Positions 35,139-42,714 of a DNA stretch of 64,000 bases are shown piece after piece. A program made the translations under genes and the position numbers. The DNA is from Limnohabitans sp. Rim28 (GTDB lineage Bacteria; Pseudomonadota; Gammaproteobacteria; Burkholderiales; Burkholderiaceae_C): the NCBI RefSeq assembly GCF_000293865.2, contig NZ_ALKN02000006.1:62001-126000 (forward strand), in the 5' to 3' direction. Position 1 is the stretch's first letter. Every line of letters starts with the position of its first letter. Under the pieces are notes generated by a model. That model made no database searches and was not told the origin of the DNA. It saw nothing but the letters and a program-made list of their open reading frames with translations.

Positions 35139-36299
35139 TCACTTCGCAGGTACGGGCGCAGGTGCGGGTGAAGGAACCGGTGCAGGTGCGGGCGAAGGTG
35201 CTGGTGAAGCCGCCGCCGCAGGGACAGCCGCAGGTGCCGCCTCAGGGACTGCTGGCGCAGCGCCGGCCGCAGGCGCCGCCTTGGGATCCTCCGCCGGTGC
35301 GGGCTGGTTATTGCCCGTCAACTTGTCCATCTGCTTGAGCAACCAGTTGCGGTTTTCAATGCGCTCTTTCTCTTTGCGGATTTTGTCCTCCGCAATTTGC
35401 GCTTTCAGAGCGTCAATTTTGGCTTGGGTGGCACGTTGTTCGGCCAACTTGGCGTCTTCGACCTGCTTTTCTGCCCGCAGGCGTGCATCTTCAATGGCTT
35501 GGATCTTGGCTGCTTCTTCGGCCTCCAAGCGCGCCACCCGATCTTTCTCTGCTTGGATGCGCTTGTTTTTAGCGCCCGCGATTTCTCGCACACCCGTGGA
35601 CCAGGGCTGCTTGCTCAGCTGCATTTGAATGGCCACCTCTTGGGTGATCACTTGGGTTTTGCCGTTGACCTGCGCGCTGAAAAATCCCTCGCAACGGGTT
35701 TGGATCCCGCCAGCCAACGTGCAAGCATGGCCCGCTGGGCTCTGAGCCCCCCACGCTTTGGGTCGGGCCAAAAAGGCATCGCATTGGTTGAAGACCTGCT
35801 GAATCCGAAGGTCCTCGGCACTGGGGCGTGCGTCATTGAAGTCAAACCACTCGGGGCGGATCTTTTCATGGGCCATGCCCACGCGCACGCACTCGGCTTT
35901 GGCGGGTGACAGCTGGGCCAACATGGCCAACCACACCGCCCGCGTCAAGGCGTTGTCACGGACCACATTGAAGGCCAAATCGCCTTGGGTGGGGCAGGCG
36001 TTGACCACCCCATCTGCTGTGCGTCTGGCCAAGCCACGCCATTGAACCAGCACAGAGACCTCGTTGCCGGGTGTGATCGCGATGCGGGTGTCAAAAAAGG
36101 GCGCCCGCACCACGCGCTCAAAAGGCGGCTGGCCGGGGACGGTGATTTCCAGGTTGCACACCTGCTCGCCATTGAGCACCCGCGCTGACACGGGCACGGT
36201 GTTGGCCTGGCCCGCCACCAGCACATACTGACCGGCCCACGCCACAGGCGCAACCCACAGGCCGAGCAGCACCCCACACACCCAACGACTTGCACCCAT
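35139..36299 (-). CDS. Unrecognised secreted protein with coiled coil and Pro/Ala-rich tail
   Basis: 386 aa from the ATG at 36299; 36326 is an alternative start. A signal peptide ends at VAWA before GQYVLVAGQ. The N-terminal domain (residues about 27-210) contains many cysteines (CNLEITV, NACPTQG, AECVRVG, NQCDAFL, HACTLAGG, TRCEGFF) that could form disulfides. Residues about 222-320 are a charged helix (KNKRIQAEKDRVARLEAEE..KIRKEKERIENRNWLLKQMDKL). The last 50 residues are Pro/Ala repeats. I do not recognise the family. It faces the convergent exporter gene and sits 70 bp after an enoyl-CoA hydratase gene, possibly in the same transcript. A periplasmic or envelope scaffold role is a guess. 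Confidence 0.7.
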   Translation of the reverse strand: MGASRWVCGVLLGLWVAPVAWAGQYVLVAGQANTVPVSARVLNGEQVCNLEITVPGQPPFERVVRAPFFDTRIAITPGNEVSVLVQWRGLARRTADGVVNACPTQGDLAFNVVRDNALTRAVWLAMLAQLSPAKAECVRVGMAHEKIRPEWFDFNDARPSAEDLRIQQVFNQCDAFLARPKAWGAQSPAGHACTLAGGIQTRCEGFFSAQVNGKTQVITQEVAIQMQLSKQPWSTGVREIAGAKNKRIQAEKDRVARLEAEEAAKIQAIEDARLRAEKQVEDAKLAEQRATQAKIDALKAQIAEDKIRKEKERIENRNWLLKQMDKLTGNNQPAPAEDPKAAPAAGAAPAVPEAAPAAVPAAAASPAPSPAPAPVPSPAPAPVPAK

Positions 36300-36369
36300 T
36301 GCGCACCCATCCCAAGAAAAAAGCATCCACCTACAGTATCGGCAGCATGGGGCTTGACTTGATAGCGGG

Positions 36370-37158
36370 TCAGCGCCCCACAAAAACGGGCTGGCGTCGC
36401 TGGGCAAATGCCGCACGGCCCTCGGCAAAGTCGAGGCTTTGACTGCTCGTTTGCTCGCGTTCGCGCAGACGGGCCTCATCGGCCTGTCCGGCTTCGATTT
36501 CGCGCAAAGACTTTTTGGTTTCTTCCACCGCCAAAGGCGCCAGCGCCAACACATCGTCCAGCAGTGACTGCAGCGTTGCCGCCCAATCATCCGTCCCCAC
36601 CAGCGCCTCGAACAAGCCCATGGCATCGAGCTGCTGAGCCGTGAAAGGCCGCGCCGTCAGAAAAGCCCTTTTGGCGCCGGCCAAACCCAATCGACCCACA
36701 TAGCGCCTCAAACCGCTGGGGTAGTAATGCAAGCCCAAAGCGGTGGCGGGCATGCGCCACTCGATGCCCTGCAGGCCAATGCGCAAATCACATGCCAGCA
36801 CCACATCGGTCGCGCCGCCATAGACACTGCCGTTCAAGGCGCAAATGGTCACCGGGCGCATGGCGGCCAAGGTGTCCGGAATTTCTTCAAAAAAAGTGGA
36901 TCCGTGGCCCGGCTCGTCAAAGCCCCCAATGTCATAGCCCGCACAAAACACAGGCCGGGGCTGACCCGCCGTGTTGGCGGTCAACACCAGCACGCGCACC
37001 CCGGGTTCGCGGTTGACGGTGTCAAAGTGAAGCAACAAAGCCTTGAGGTCGGCGTTTTCCAAACGGTTGCGCTGGGCCGGGCGGTTCAAAGTGATGGTGG
37101 CCACGCCGCCTTCGATGCGCAAAACGGGGGCTGAAGGCTGGGCAAAAGCTGCGTGCAT
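36370..37158 (-). CDS. Enoyl-CoA hydratase/isomerase family protein
   Basis: 262 aa from the ATG at 37158. The frame could begin at 37194, but that upstream part encodes the phasin terminator hairpin, so the downstream ATG is the real start. Crotonase features: NRPAQRNRLENADL, GQPRPVFCAGYDIGGFDE (oxyanion-hole loop), ALNGSVYGGATDVVLACDLRIG and MPATALGLHYYPSG. It differs from the copy at 1063-1869. The substrate is unknown; neighbours are a phasin gene and a secreted unknown protein. Confidence 0.85.
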   Translation of the reverse strand: MHAAFAQPSAPVLRIEGGVATITLNRPAQRNRLENADLKALLLHFDTVNREPGVRVLVLTANTAGQPRPVFCAGYDIGGFDEPGHGSTFFEEIPDTLAAMRPVTICALNGSVYGGATDVVLACDLRIGLQGIEWRMPATALGLHYYPSGLRRYVGRLGLAGAKRAFLTARPFTAQQLDAMGLFEALVGTDDWAATLQSLLDDVLALAPLAVEETKKSLREIEAGQADEARLREREQTSSQSLDFAEGRAAFAQRRQPVFVGR

Positions 37159-37170
37159 GGTGGCGTCCAA

Positions 37171-37196
37171 AACAAAAAGGGTGTCCGAAGACACCC
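37171..37196 (-). terminator. Rho-independent terminator after the phasin gene
   Basis: GGGTGTC and GACACCC (37179-37196, TTCG tetraloop on the minus strand) are followed by TTTTTGTTT on the minus strand (complement of 37171-37178). It lies 47 bp after the phasin stop and decides the start of the following hydratase gene. Confidence 0.9.
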
Positions 37197-37242
37197 TGAT
37201 TGTAGGAAGCAGGCGACCAGCGCCCGCTGATGGGGCGATCGC

Positions 37243-37800
37243 TTAGGCCTTGGCTTTCACCTTGGACATGGCGGCCTTGACCGAAGCTTCGGCTTGGGCT
37301 TGAGCGGCTTTGATGCTGGACTCTGCGCTGTCAGCCGCTTGCTTGGCCACTTTTTTCAGGGTTTCAGCAGCCGTCTGGCTGGCTTCGAAAGCGGTCTTGA
37401 TGGCGGCCACAGCGGCGTCAGAGCCAGCAGGTGCGTTCTTCAAGCTGCTCTCGACCAGGCTTTTGACAGCCTTCTCGGACTCGGCCATCTTGCCCTCGAC
37501 GGCCTTGGTGAACACGGCGCTGGTGCTGTTGGCGATGTCAGACAGGTGACGGCCATAAGACACCGACTTTTCGATGGCGGGCTGGACCAAAGCGGCTTGC
37601 ACGGCCATCAGGTCTTGTGGGCTCTTGGCGGCCATCAGGGCTTGCATGTTGGCGAAAGACTCGCCCACAGCGGCTTTGCCAGCGGCCATGTTGAGTTCAA
37701 CCAAGCGCTCGAAACCGGCAAATGCGGTTTGCGACAGGTCTGCAGCAGCAGCGATGTTGGCTTTTTGTGTGGCGGCGAATTGGTCGGCGTTGAAGTTCAT
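37243..37800 (-). CDS. phaP: Phasin family protein (PHA granule-associated)
   Basis: 185 aa from the ATG at 37800 with AAGGAA 8 bp upstream. The N-terminus FNADQFAATQKANIAAAADLSQTAFAGFERLVELNMAAGKAA is the phasin_2 domain, followed by a long amphipathic helix and a Lys/Ala-rich end (AAQAQAEASVKAAMSKVKAKA). Phasins coat polyhydroxyalkanoate granules and limit coalescence. The gene is monocistronic with its own terminator. No PHA synthase gene is in the window. Confidence 0.9.
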   Translation of the reverse strand: MNFNADQFAATQKANIAAAADLSQTAFAGFERLVELNMAAGKAAVGESFANMQALMAAKSPQDLMAVQAALVQPAIEKSVSYGRHLSDIANSTSAVFTKAVEGKMAESEKAVKSLVESSLKNAPAGSDAAVAAIKTAFEASQTAAETLKKVAKQAADSAESSIKAAQAQAEASVKAAMSKVKAKA

Positions 37801-38039
37801 GGTGTGTTCCTTGAGAGGTTTTGTTGCAATGCAGCAATTTGAACAGCATGAAGCGGCCAAAGCAATGGCAAACCCGCACTTTAGAGTCCACTCTCAAATT
37901 GGACACTTCAGCGCGCCAGGGCGCAAAAAGCCCTGCGCAAGGCCTGAGCCATCCATCACGCAGGGCCTTTGCCGGTGTGGGTGCGTCCACTCACTACACT
38001 TGGAACTCGCGCAAATTTGGCCAGAAACTTTTTAAATTT

Positions 38040-38639
38040 ATGGAATTCATCAGTCTGTTGTTCATTTCGGCCATCGGCATTCACTGGCTCAATCTGCAGG
38101 GTCAGCGCAAACGCACCGCCTTGCTGGCCGAGCAGCTGCGCCCCTACCAAATTGAAAAGCTCATGTCGCAGCTGACCACCTCTTATATGCGGGCCTTGGG
38201 AGAGAGCGACCCCGAGCGCCAACGGCACATCTTTCAACTGCAAGAACAAGCCGAACAACAACTGGCCGCTGATTTTCAGATCCTGGCCCGCGAATTTGCC
38301 AAACTGCCGGCCCCCGTTTCGCGTGGCCTCAAACTGGCCCTGCCTTTCATTGACCAGCTCTCGCCCAAGGTTTGTTTTGACATGCGGCGCTTGCTCGAGG
38401 TGCACGCACAAGGCATCGAGCGCGCCGTGGACAACCGTGAAGGTCTGTCCGACAAGGCACGGTCATTTCGCATGATGGGCGAGATGTTTTTGATGCAGCA
38501 CAGCTGCCACTGGTTTTGCCGCTCCAAAACCATCGCCTCGGCCCGCATGCTGGCCCAGCACCAAACCCGCTACGAGCAAGCGCTCGACGCGGTCAGCCCT
38601 GAAACACGCCAAGCCTATTGGGCCGTGGTTCAAGGCTAA
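38040..38639 (+). CDS. Unrecognised membrane-anchored helical protein
   Basis: 199 aa from the ATG at 38040 (MEFISLLFISAIGIHWLNLQGQRKR); the frame is open upstream to 37821 but crosses the phasin promoter. One N-terminal helix could be a membrane anchor, with the rest predicted soluble and helical. Residues about 28-100 (LLAEQLRPYQIEKLMSQLTTSYMRALGESDPERQRHIFQLQEQAEQQLAADFQ) look like a coiled coil, and a histidine/cysteine/tryptophan patch QHSCHWFCRSK lies near residue 160. I do not recognise the family. It is flanked by divergent phaP and a short tandem repeat. Confidence 0.65.
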   Translation: MEFISLLFISAIGIHWLNLQGQRKRTALLAEQLRPYQIEKLMSQLTTSYMRALGESDPERQRHIFQLQEQAEQQLAADFQILAREFAKLPAPVSRGLKLALPFIDQLSPKVCFDMRRLLEVHAQGIERAVDNREGLSDKARSFRMMGEMFLMQHSCHWFCRSKTIASARMLAQHQTRYEQALDAVSPETRQAYWAVVQG

Positions 38640-38645
38640 AAAGCC

Positions 38646-38684
38646 AAACTTCAGCCCCAAACTTCAGCCCCAAACTTCAGCGCC
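38646..38684. repeat. 13-bp tandem repeat, three copies
   Basis: AAACTTCAGCCCC occurs at 38646-38658 and 38659-38671, and with one change (AAACTTCAGCGCC) at 38672-38684. The array starts 6 bp after the stop codon of the unrecognised helical protein gene and ends 6 bp before the stop of the convergent PDH E1 gene. Confidence 0.85.
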
Positions 38685-38690
38685 GAACGC

Positions 38691-41300
38691 TCATCGCCCC
38701 AAGGACTTGAGCGCTGACTGCGCGATGCTGTCCGCGTCCACCGCAAAGAAGCGGCGCAGCGCAGCCCGCGTGTCGCTGCGGCCAAAGCCGTCGGTGCCCA
38801 GCGTGCTGTAGCGGCGGCCTTCGGGCACGAAGGCGCGCACGCTCTCGGGCACGGCGCGCACGTAATCGGTGGCGGCGATCACCGGGCCGCGTGTGCTGGC
38901 GAGCAGTTGCGCCAGATGTCCGGCACCCAAATGTCCACTGGCTTCCTGCGCCATGCCATCGCGGGCCAGCTCACTCCAGCTGGTGATGCTCAGCACCTCC
39001 ACCCCCACACCTTGCGCGGCCAGTTGCTGCGCGGCTTTGATCACTTCAGTCAGGATCGCGCCGGAGCCCAGCAAGGACACATGCTCTGCGGCATCGCTCG
39101 GCCCGAACGCCCCAAAGCGGTAAGCACCACGCAGCACATCGGTGGCCACGCCCGCAGGCAAGTCGGGCTGGGCGTAGTTCTCGTTCATCAGGGTGATGTA
39201 ATAAAACACGTCGGCTTGCTGCTCGACCATCTCGCGCATGCCCGCGTCCAAAATGACGGCCAGCTCGCCCGCGAAGGCCGGGTCGTAGGCCTTGCAGTTG
39301 GGAATGGTGGCCGCCACCAAGTGGCTGCTGCCGTCCTGGTGCTGCAGGCCCTCGCCGCCCAAGGTGGTGCGACCGGATGTGGCGCCCAGCAAAAAGCCCC
39401 GAGCCCGCTGATCGGCCGCGGCCCAGATGGCATCGCCCACGCGCTGAAAGCCGAACATCGAGTAATAAATGTAAAAGGGCAGCATGGCCAGACCGTGCAC
39501 GCTGTAGCTGGTGGCCGCCGCCGTCCAGCTGGCGATGGCACCGGCCTCGCTGATGCCTTCTTCCAAAATTTGGCCGTCGGTGGCTTCGCGGTAACTCAGC
39601 ACCGAGCCGATGTCTTCGGGCGCGTAGCGCTGGCCCACGCTGCTGTAAATGCCCACCTGCTTGAACAGGTTGGCCATGCCGAAAGTGCGCGCCTCGTCGG
39701 CCACGATGGGCACGATGCGCGGGCCCAAGGTGCTGTCTTTGAGCAGGTTGCCCAGCATGCGCACAAAGGCCATGGTGGTGCTCATCTCCTTGCCATCGGC
39801 CTGCAGCGCAAACTGCCCGTAGTTGGCCAGGGCCGGCACAGGCAAGCGGTCGCAAGTCGTCTCGCGCTTGGGCAAGCTGCCGCCCAAGCGGGCGCGGTGC
39901 TCGCGCAGGTAGCGCATCTCGGCGCTGTCGTCGGCGGGCTTGTAAAAGGCCAAGCCTTTGGCCTGTTCGTCGCTCAGCGGCAAATCGAAGCGGTTGCGGT
40001 ACTCGATCAGGTCTTGCTCGTCGAACTTCTTTTGGCTGTGCGTGGTCATCTTGCCTTGGCCTGCGCTGCCCATGCCAAAGCCTTTTTTGGTGTGCGCCAA
40101 GATCACCGTGGGCTGGCCGCGGTGCTTGGCCGCAGCCGCATACGCCGCATGGATCTTCACGATGTCGTGGCCACCGCGCTTGAGCCGGTCGATCTGCTCG
40201 TCGGTCATGCCCTGCGCCAGCCGCGCCAGTTCTTCGTTTTGGCCAAAGAAGTTGTCGCGGTTGTAACGACCATCCTTGGCGGCAAAAGTCTGCATTTGCC
40301 CGTCCACCGTGTTGGCAAAAGCACGCAGCAAAGCGCCCGAGGTGTCACGGGCCAGAAGGCCGTCCCAGTCGCTGCCCCAGACCAGCTTGATCACGTTCCA
40401 GCCCGCACCGGCAAACAGCTTTTCCAACTCGTCGATGATGCGGCCGTTGCCGCGCACCGGGCCATCCAGGCGCTGCAAATTGCAGTTGACCACCCACACC
40501 AGGTTGTCGAGTTTTTCGCGCGCGGCCAAAGTCAGCGCGCTCATGCTCTCGGGCTCGTCCATCTCGCCATCGCCAAACACGCCCCACACCTTGCGGGCGC
40601 TGCAGTCTTGCAGCTGGCGGTGCGTCAGGTAGCGCATGAAGCGGGCGTGGTAGATCGAGCTGATCGGCCCCAAGCCCATCGAGCCGGTGGGGAACTGCCA
40701 AAAATCAGGCATCAGCCAAGGGTGCGGGTAGCTCGACAGGCCGCGTGCGCCGCTGTCCGGTGCGGTGATTTCTTGGCGGTAATGCATCAGGTCGGCCTCG
40801 CTCAAGCGGCCTTCCAGAAAAGCGCGGGCGTACACGCCGGGGGCGCTGTGCGGCTGGAAGAACACCAAGTCGCCTTGGTGCTGCTCGGTGCGGGCGTGGA
40901 AGAAATGGTGAAACCCGGTCTCGAACAAATCGGCCACGCTGGCGTAACTGGCAATGTGCCCGCCCAACTCGCCATAGGCTTGGTTGGCGCGCACCACCAT
41001 GGCCAGCGCGTTCCAACGCATGATGGCCACCAGCCGTTCTTCGGTGGCCAAGTCGCCGGGAAAGTCGGGCTGATCCTCCACCGCGATGGTGTTCATGTAA
41101 GGCGTGTTCAGCTCGGGCTGCCAGCCCGTGCGCTGCTGCCGGGCCACGGTGGCCAGTTCATCCAAGATCTGGCGCGCACGCTCTGGGCCTTGGGTGCCAA
41201 TGAGCGCCAACAATGCCTCGCGCCACTCGGCGGTTTCTTCGGGGTCGATGTCGAGGGCTTGCAACATCGCATTCATATGGGGTTCGTAAGGTGCGTTCAT
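38691..41300 (-). CDS. Homodimeric pyruvate dehydrogenase E1 component-like protein (AceE/MdeB family)
   Basis: 869 aa thiamine-diphosphate enzyme. The cofactor-binding motif GDGEMDEPES..NCNLQRLDGPVRGN, the HPWLMPDFWQFPTGSMGLGPI region with a catalytic histidine, and SYREATDGQILEEGISEAGA belong to the AceE family (usually about 890 aa). No aceF or lpd genes adjoin it; instead it diverges from an Lrp-family regulator gene, as does the Pseudomonas mdeB gene, which encodes an alpha-ketobutyrate dehydrogenase E1 with mdeR. It may therefore be a second PDH-like E1 acting on 2-oxobutyrate or another 2-oxoacid rather than the housekeeping AceE. The substrate cannot be fixed from sequence. Confidence 0.85.
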   Translation of the reverse strand: MNAPYEPHMNAMLQALDIDPEETAEWREALLALIGTQGPERARQILDELATVARQQRTGWQPELNTPYMNTIAVEDQPDFPGDLATEERLVAIMRWNALAMVVRANQAYGELGGHIASYASVADLFETGFHHFFHARTEQHQGDLVFFQPHSAPGVYARAFLEGRLSEADLMHYRQEITAPDSGARGLSSYPHPWLMPDFWQFPTGSMGLGPISSIYHARFMRYLTHRQLQDCSARKVWGVFGDGEMDEPESMSALTLAAREKLDNLVWVVNCNLQRLDGPVRGNGRIIDELEKLFAGAGWNVIKLVWGSDWDGLLARDTSGALLRAFANTVDGQMQTFAAKDGRYNRDNFFGQNEELARLAQGMTDEQIDRLKRGGHDIVKIHAAYAAAAKHRGQPTVILAHTKKGFGMGSAGQGKMTTHSQKKFDEQDLIEYRNRFDLPLSDEQAKGLAFYKPADDSAEMRYLREHRARLGGSLPKRETTCDRLPVPALANYGQFALQADGKEMSTTMAFVRMLGNLLKDSTLGPRIVPIVADEARTFGMANLFKQVGIYSSVGQRYAPEDIGSVLSYREATDGQILEEGISEAGAIASWTAAATSYSVHGLAMLPFYIYYSMFGFQRVGDAIWAAADQRARGFLLGATSGRTTLGGEGLQHQDGSSHLVAATIPNCKAYDPAFAGELAVILDAGMREMVEQQADVFYYITLMNENYAQPDLPAGVATDVLRGAYRFGAFGPSDAAEHVSLLGSGAILTEVIKAAQQLAAQGVGVEVLSITSWSELARDGMAQEASGHLGAGHLAQLLASTRGPVIAATDYVRAVPESVRAFVPEGRRYSTLGTDGFGRSDTRAALRRFFAVDADSIAQSALKSLGR

Positions 41301-41344
41301 GCACTTGACTCTACACAGGCCAGCGGCGCATGTGCTGCGTATTT

Positions 41345-41400
41345 GAATGACTTTAATCCATATTTAAAGCACAATATTCCGAAATAATTGAAAATTCAGC
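41345..41400. promoter_or_regulatory. AT-rich divergent control region between the PDH E1 and Lrp genes
   Basis: The stretch contains CTTTAA-N7-TTAAAG (41351-41369) and further A/T-rich half-sites (ACAATATTCC, GAAATAATTG). It stands out against the GC-rich flanks and is a likely binding region for the divergently encoded Lrp-family protein. Confidence 0.45.
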
Positions 41401-41402
41401 AC

Positions 41403-41870
41403 ATGATTCTAGACAACGTGGATTTAAAGATATTGGACGAATTGCAGCGCGATGGCTCGCTGTCGAATGTCACGCTGGCCAAACGCATTGGCCTGTCGCC
41501 CTCGCCGTGCCTCGCCCGTGTGAAGGCGCTGGAGTCGGGCGGCGTGATCCAGCGCTATGTGGCGCTGGCCAGTGCGGCGGCGCTGGGGCTGGGCCTGACG
41601 GTCTTCATCTCGATCAGCCTCAAGACCCAAAGCAAAGAAACCTTGGCCGACTTTGAAGCGCACATCGCGCGGCACGATGAGGTGATGGAGTGCTATTTGA
41701 TGACCGGCGACAGCGACTACCTGCTGCGCGTGGCCGTGCGCGACATGGCGGCGCTCGAGCGCTTCATCTTGGAGCAGCTCTCACCGATTCCGGGGGTGGA
41801 AAAAATCCGCTCCAGCTTTGCGCTCAAGCAGGTGCGCTACAAAACGGCGCTGCCGCTGGGTTTGGGTTGA
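41403..41870 (+). CDS. Lrp/AsnC family transcriptional regulator
   Basis: 155 aa from the ATG at 41403 (MILDNVDLKILDELQRDG); a TTG at 41388 would add five residues. The N-terminal helix-turn-helix (LSNVTLAKRIGLSPSPCLARVKALESGGVIQRYVA) and C-terminal RAM domain (LEAHIARHDEVMECYLMTGDSDYLLRVAVRDMAALERFI) are complete. It diverges from the PDH E1 gene and probably regulates it in response to an amino acid, as MdeR does for mdeB in Pseudomonas. It ends 13 bp from the convergent SDR gene. Confidence 0.92.
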   Translation: MILDNVDLKILDELQRDGSLSNVTLAKRIGLSPSPCLARVKALESGGVIQRYVALASAAALGLGLTVFISISLKTQSKETLADFEAHIARHDEVMECYLMTGDSDYLLRVAVRDMAALERFILEQLSPIPGVEKIRSSFALKQVRYKTALPLGLG

Positions 41871-41883
41871 GGGTACTGAGGGC

Positions 41884-42675
41884 TCACACCCGGATCGAGA
41901 AACCACCGTCCACTGCCAAACACTGGCCGGTGATGTATTGGGCTTCATCCGACGCCAAAAAAGCGGCCGCCTTGGCAATGTCCCAGCCTGTGCCCATGCG
42001 GCCGGTGGGGCACATCGCGTTGCGCTTTTCCACCATCTCTTCGTGCGAGGCGTACTGGCCCGCAATGGCTTTGTAGATGTGGGGCGTGTCCATCATGCCG
42101 GGCATGATGGCGTTGACCCGGATGCCCTTGCGCGCGTATTCGAGTGCCATCGACGCGGTCAGGTGGTTCACCGCCGCCTTGCTGGCGTAATACGCCGGGT
42201 ACGGGTAGCCGGTGTAACGGATCGCGGCCAACGATGAGATGTTGACAATCGCACCCTTGCCCTGCCGCACCATCACGGGCAGTACCGCCTGGCAAGTGAG
42301 GAACACGCTCTTGAGGTTCACATCCATCGCGTGGTCCCACTCCCCCTCATTGAGCGTTTCCATGGTGCCCATGGCGGGCAAGCCCACGTTGTTGTGCAGC
42401 ACATCAATGCGCCCGAAATGCGCCACGATCTCATTCATGACCGCATTCACTTCGTCGCGCTGGGTCACGTCGCAGCGCCAGGCCACCGCCGTGCCGCCTT
42501 CTGCGCGGATCAGGTCCACTGTGGCCTGCGCAGCGTCCAACTCGATGTCGATGGCCGCAATCGTCGCCCCATCACGCGCGTATTGCACCGCCGCCGCCTT
42601 GCCGTTGCCCCAACCGGGACCCACCGAACCGGCACCGCACACCACGGCCACACGGCCATCAAATCGCAAAGCCAT
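41884..42675 (-). CDS. SDR family NAD(P)-dependent oxidoreductase
   Basis: 263 aa. The cofactor motif is AVVCGAGSVGPGWGNGKAAA, a variant of TGxxxGxG; NNVGLPAMG, and the catalytic serine in NISSLAAIRY with YYASK follow. C-terminal DEAQYITGQCLAVDGGFSI is typical of classical SDRs. It is the last gene of the dctP-dctQ-dctM operon (39 bp after dctM), so it likely oxidises the imported substrate. The substrate is unknown. Confidence 0.88.
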   Translation of the reverse strand: MALRFDGRVAVVCGAGSVGPGWGNGKAAAVQYARDGATIAAIDIELDAAQATVDLIRAEGGTAVAWRCDVTQRDEVNAVMNEIVAHFGRIDVLHNNVGLPAMGTMETLNEGEWDHAMDVNLKSVFLTCQAVLPVMVRQGKGAIVNISSLAAIRYTGYPYPAYYASKAAVNHLTASMALEYARKGIRVNAIMPGMMDTPHIYKAIAGQYASHEEMVEKRNAMCPTGRMGTGWDIAKAAAFLASDEAQYITGQCLAVDGGFSIRV

Positions 42676-42714
42676 GTCTTGAACTCCCAGGAAAAAACAG
42701 CCAGAAAAGCTTTT

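Noticed and set aside
35150..35290. Repetitive GGTGCGGGC-like stretch resembling a tandem repeat array
   Set aside because: It encodes the Pro/Ala-rich tail of the minus-strand secreted protein, so the repetition is explained by the protein.
37159..37194. N-terminal extension of the enoyl-CoA hydratase (start at 37194)
   Set aside because: These codons are the phasin rho-independent terminator hairpin; the ATG at 37158 is downstream of it.
38907..41387. 826-codon plus-strand open frame opposite the PDH E1 gene
   Set aside because: It mirrors the GC-rich codon pattern of the real minus-strand gene, which has full AceE motifs; the translated product is low-complexity His/Gln/Arg-rich.
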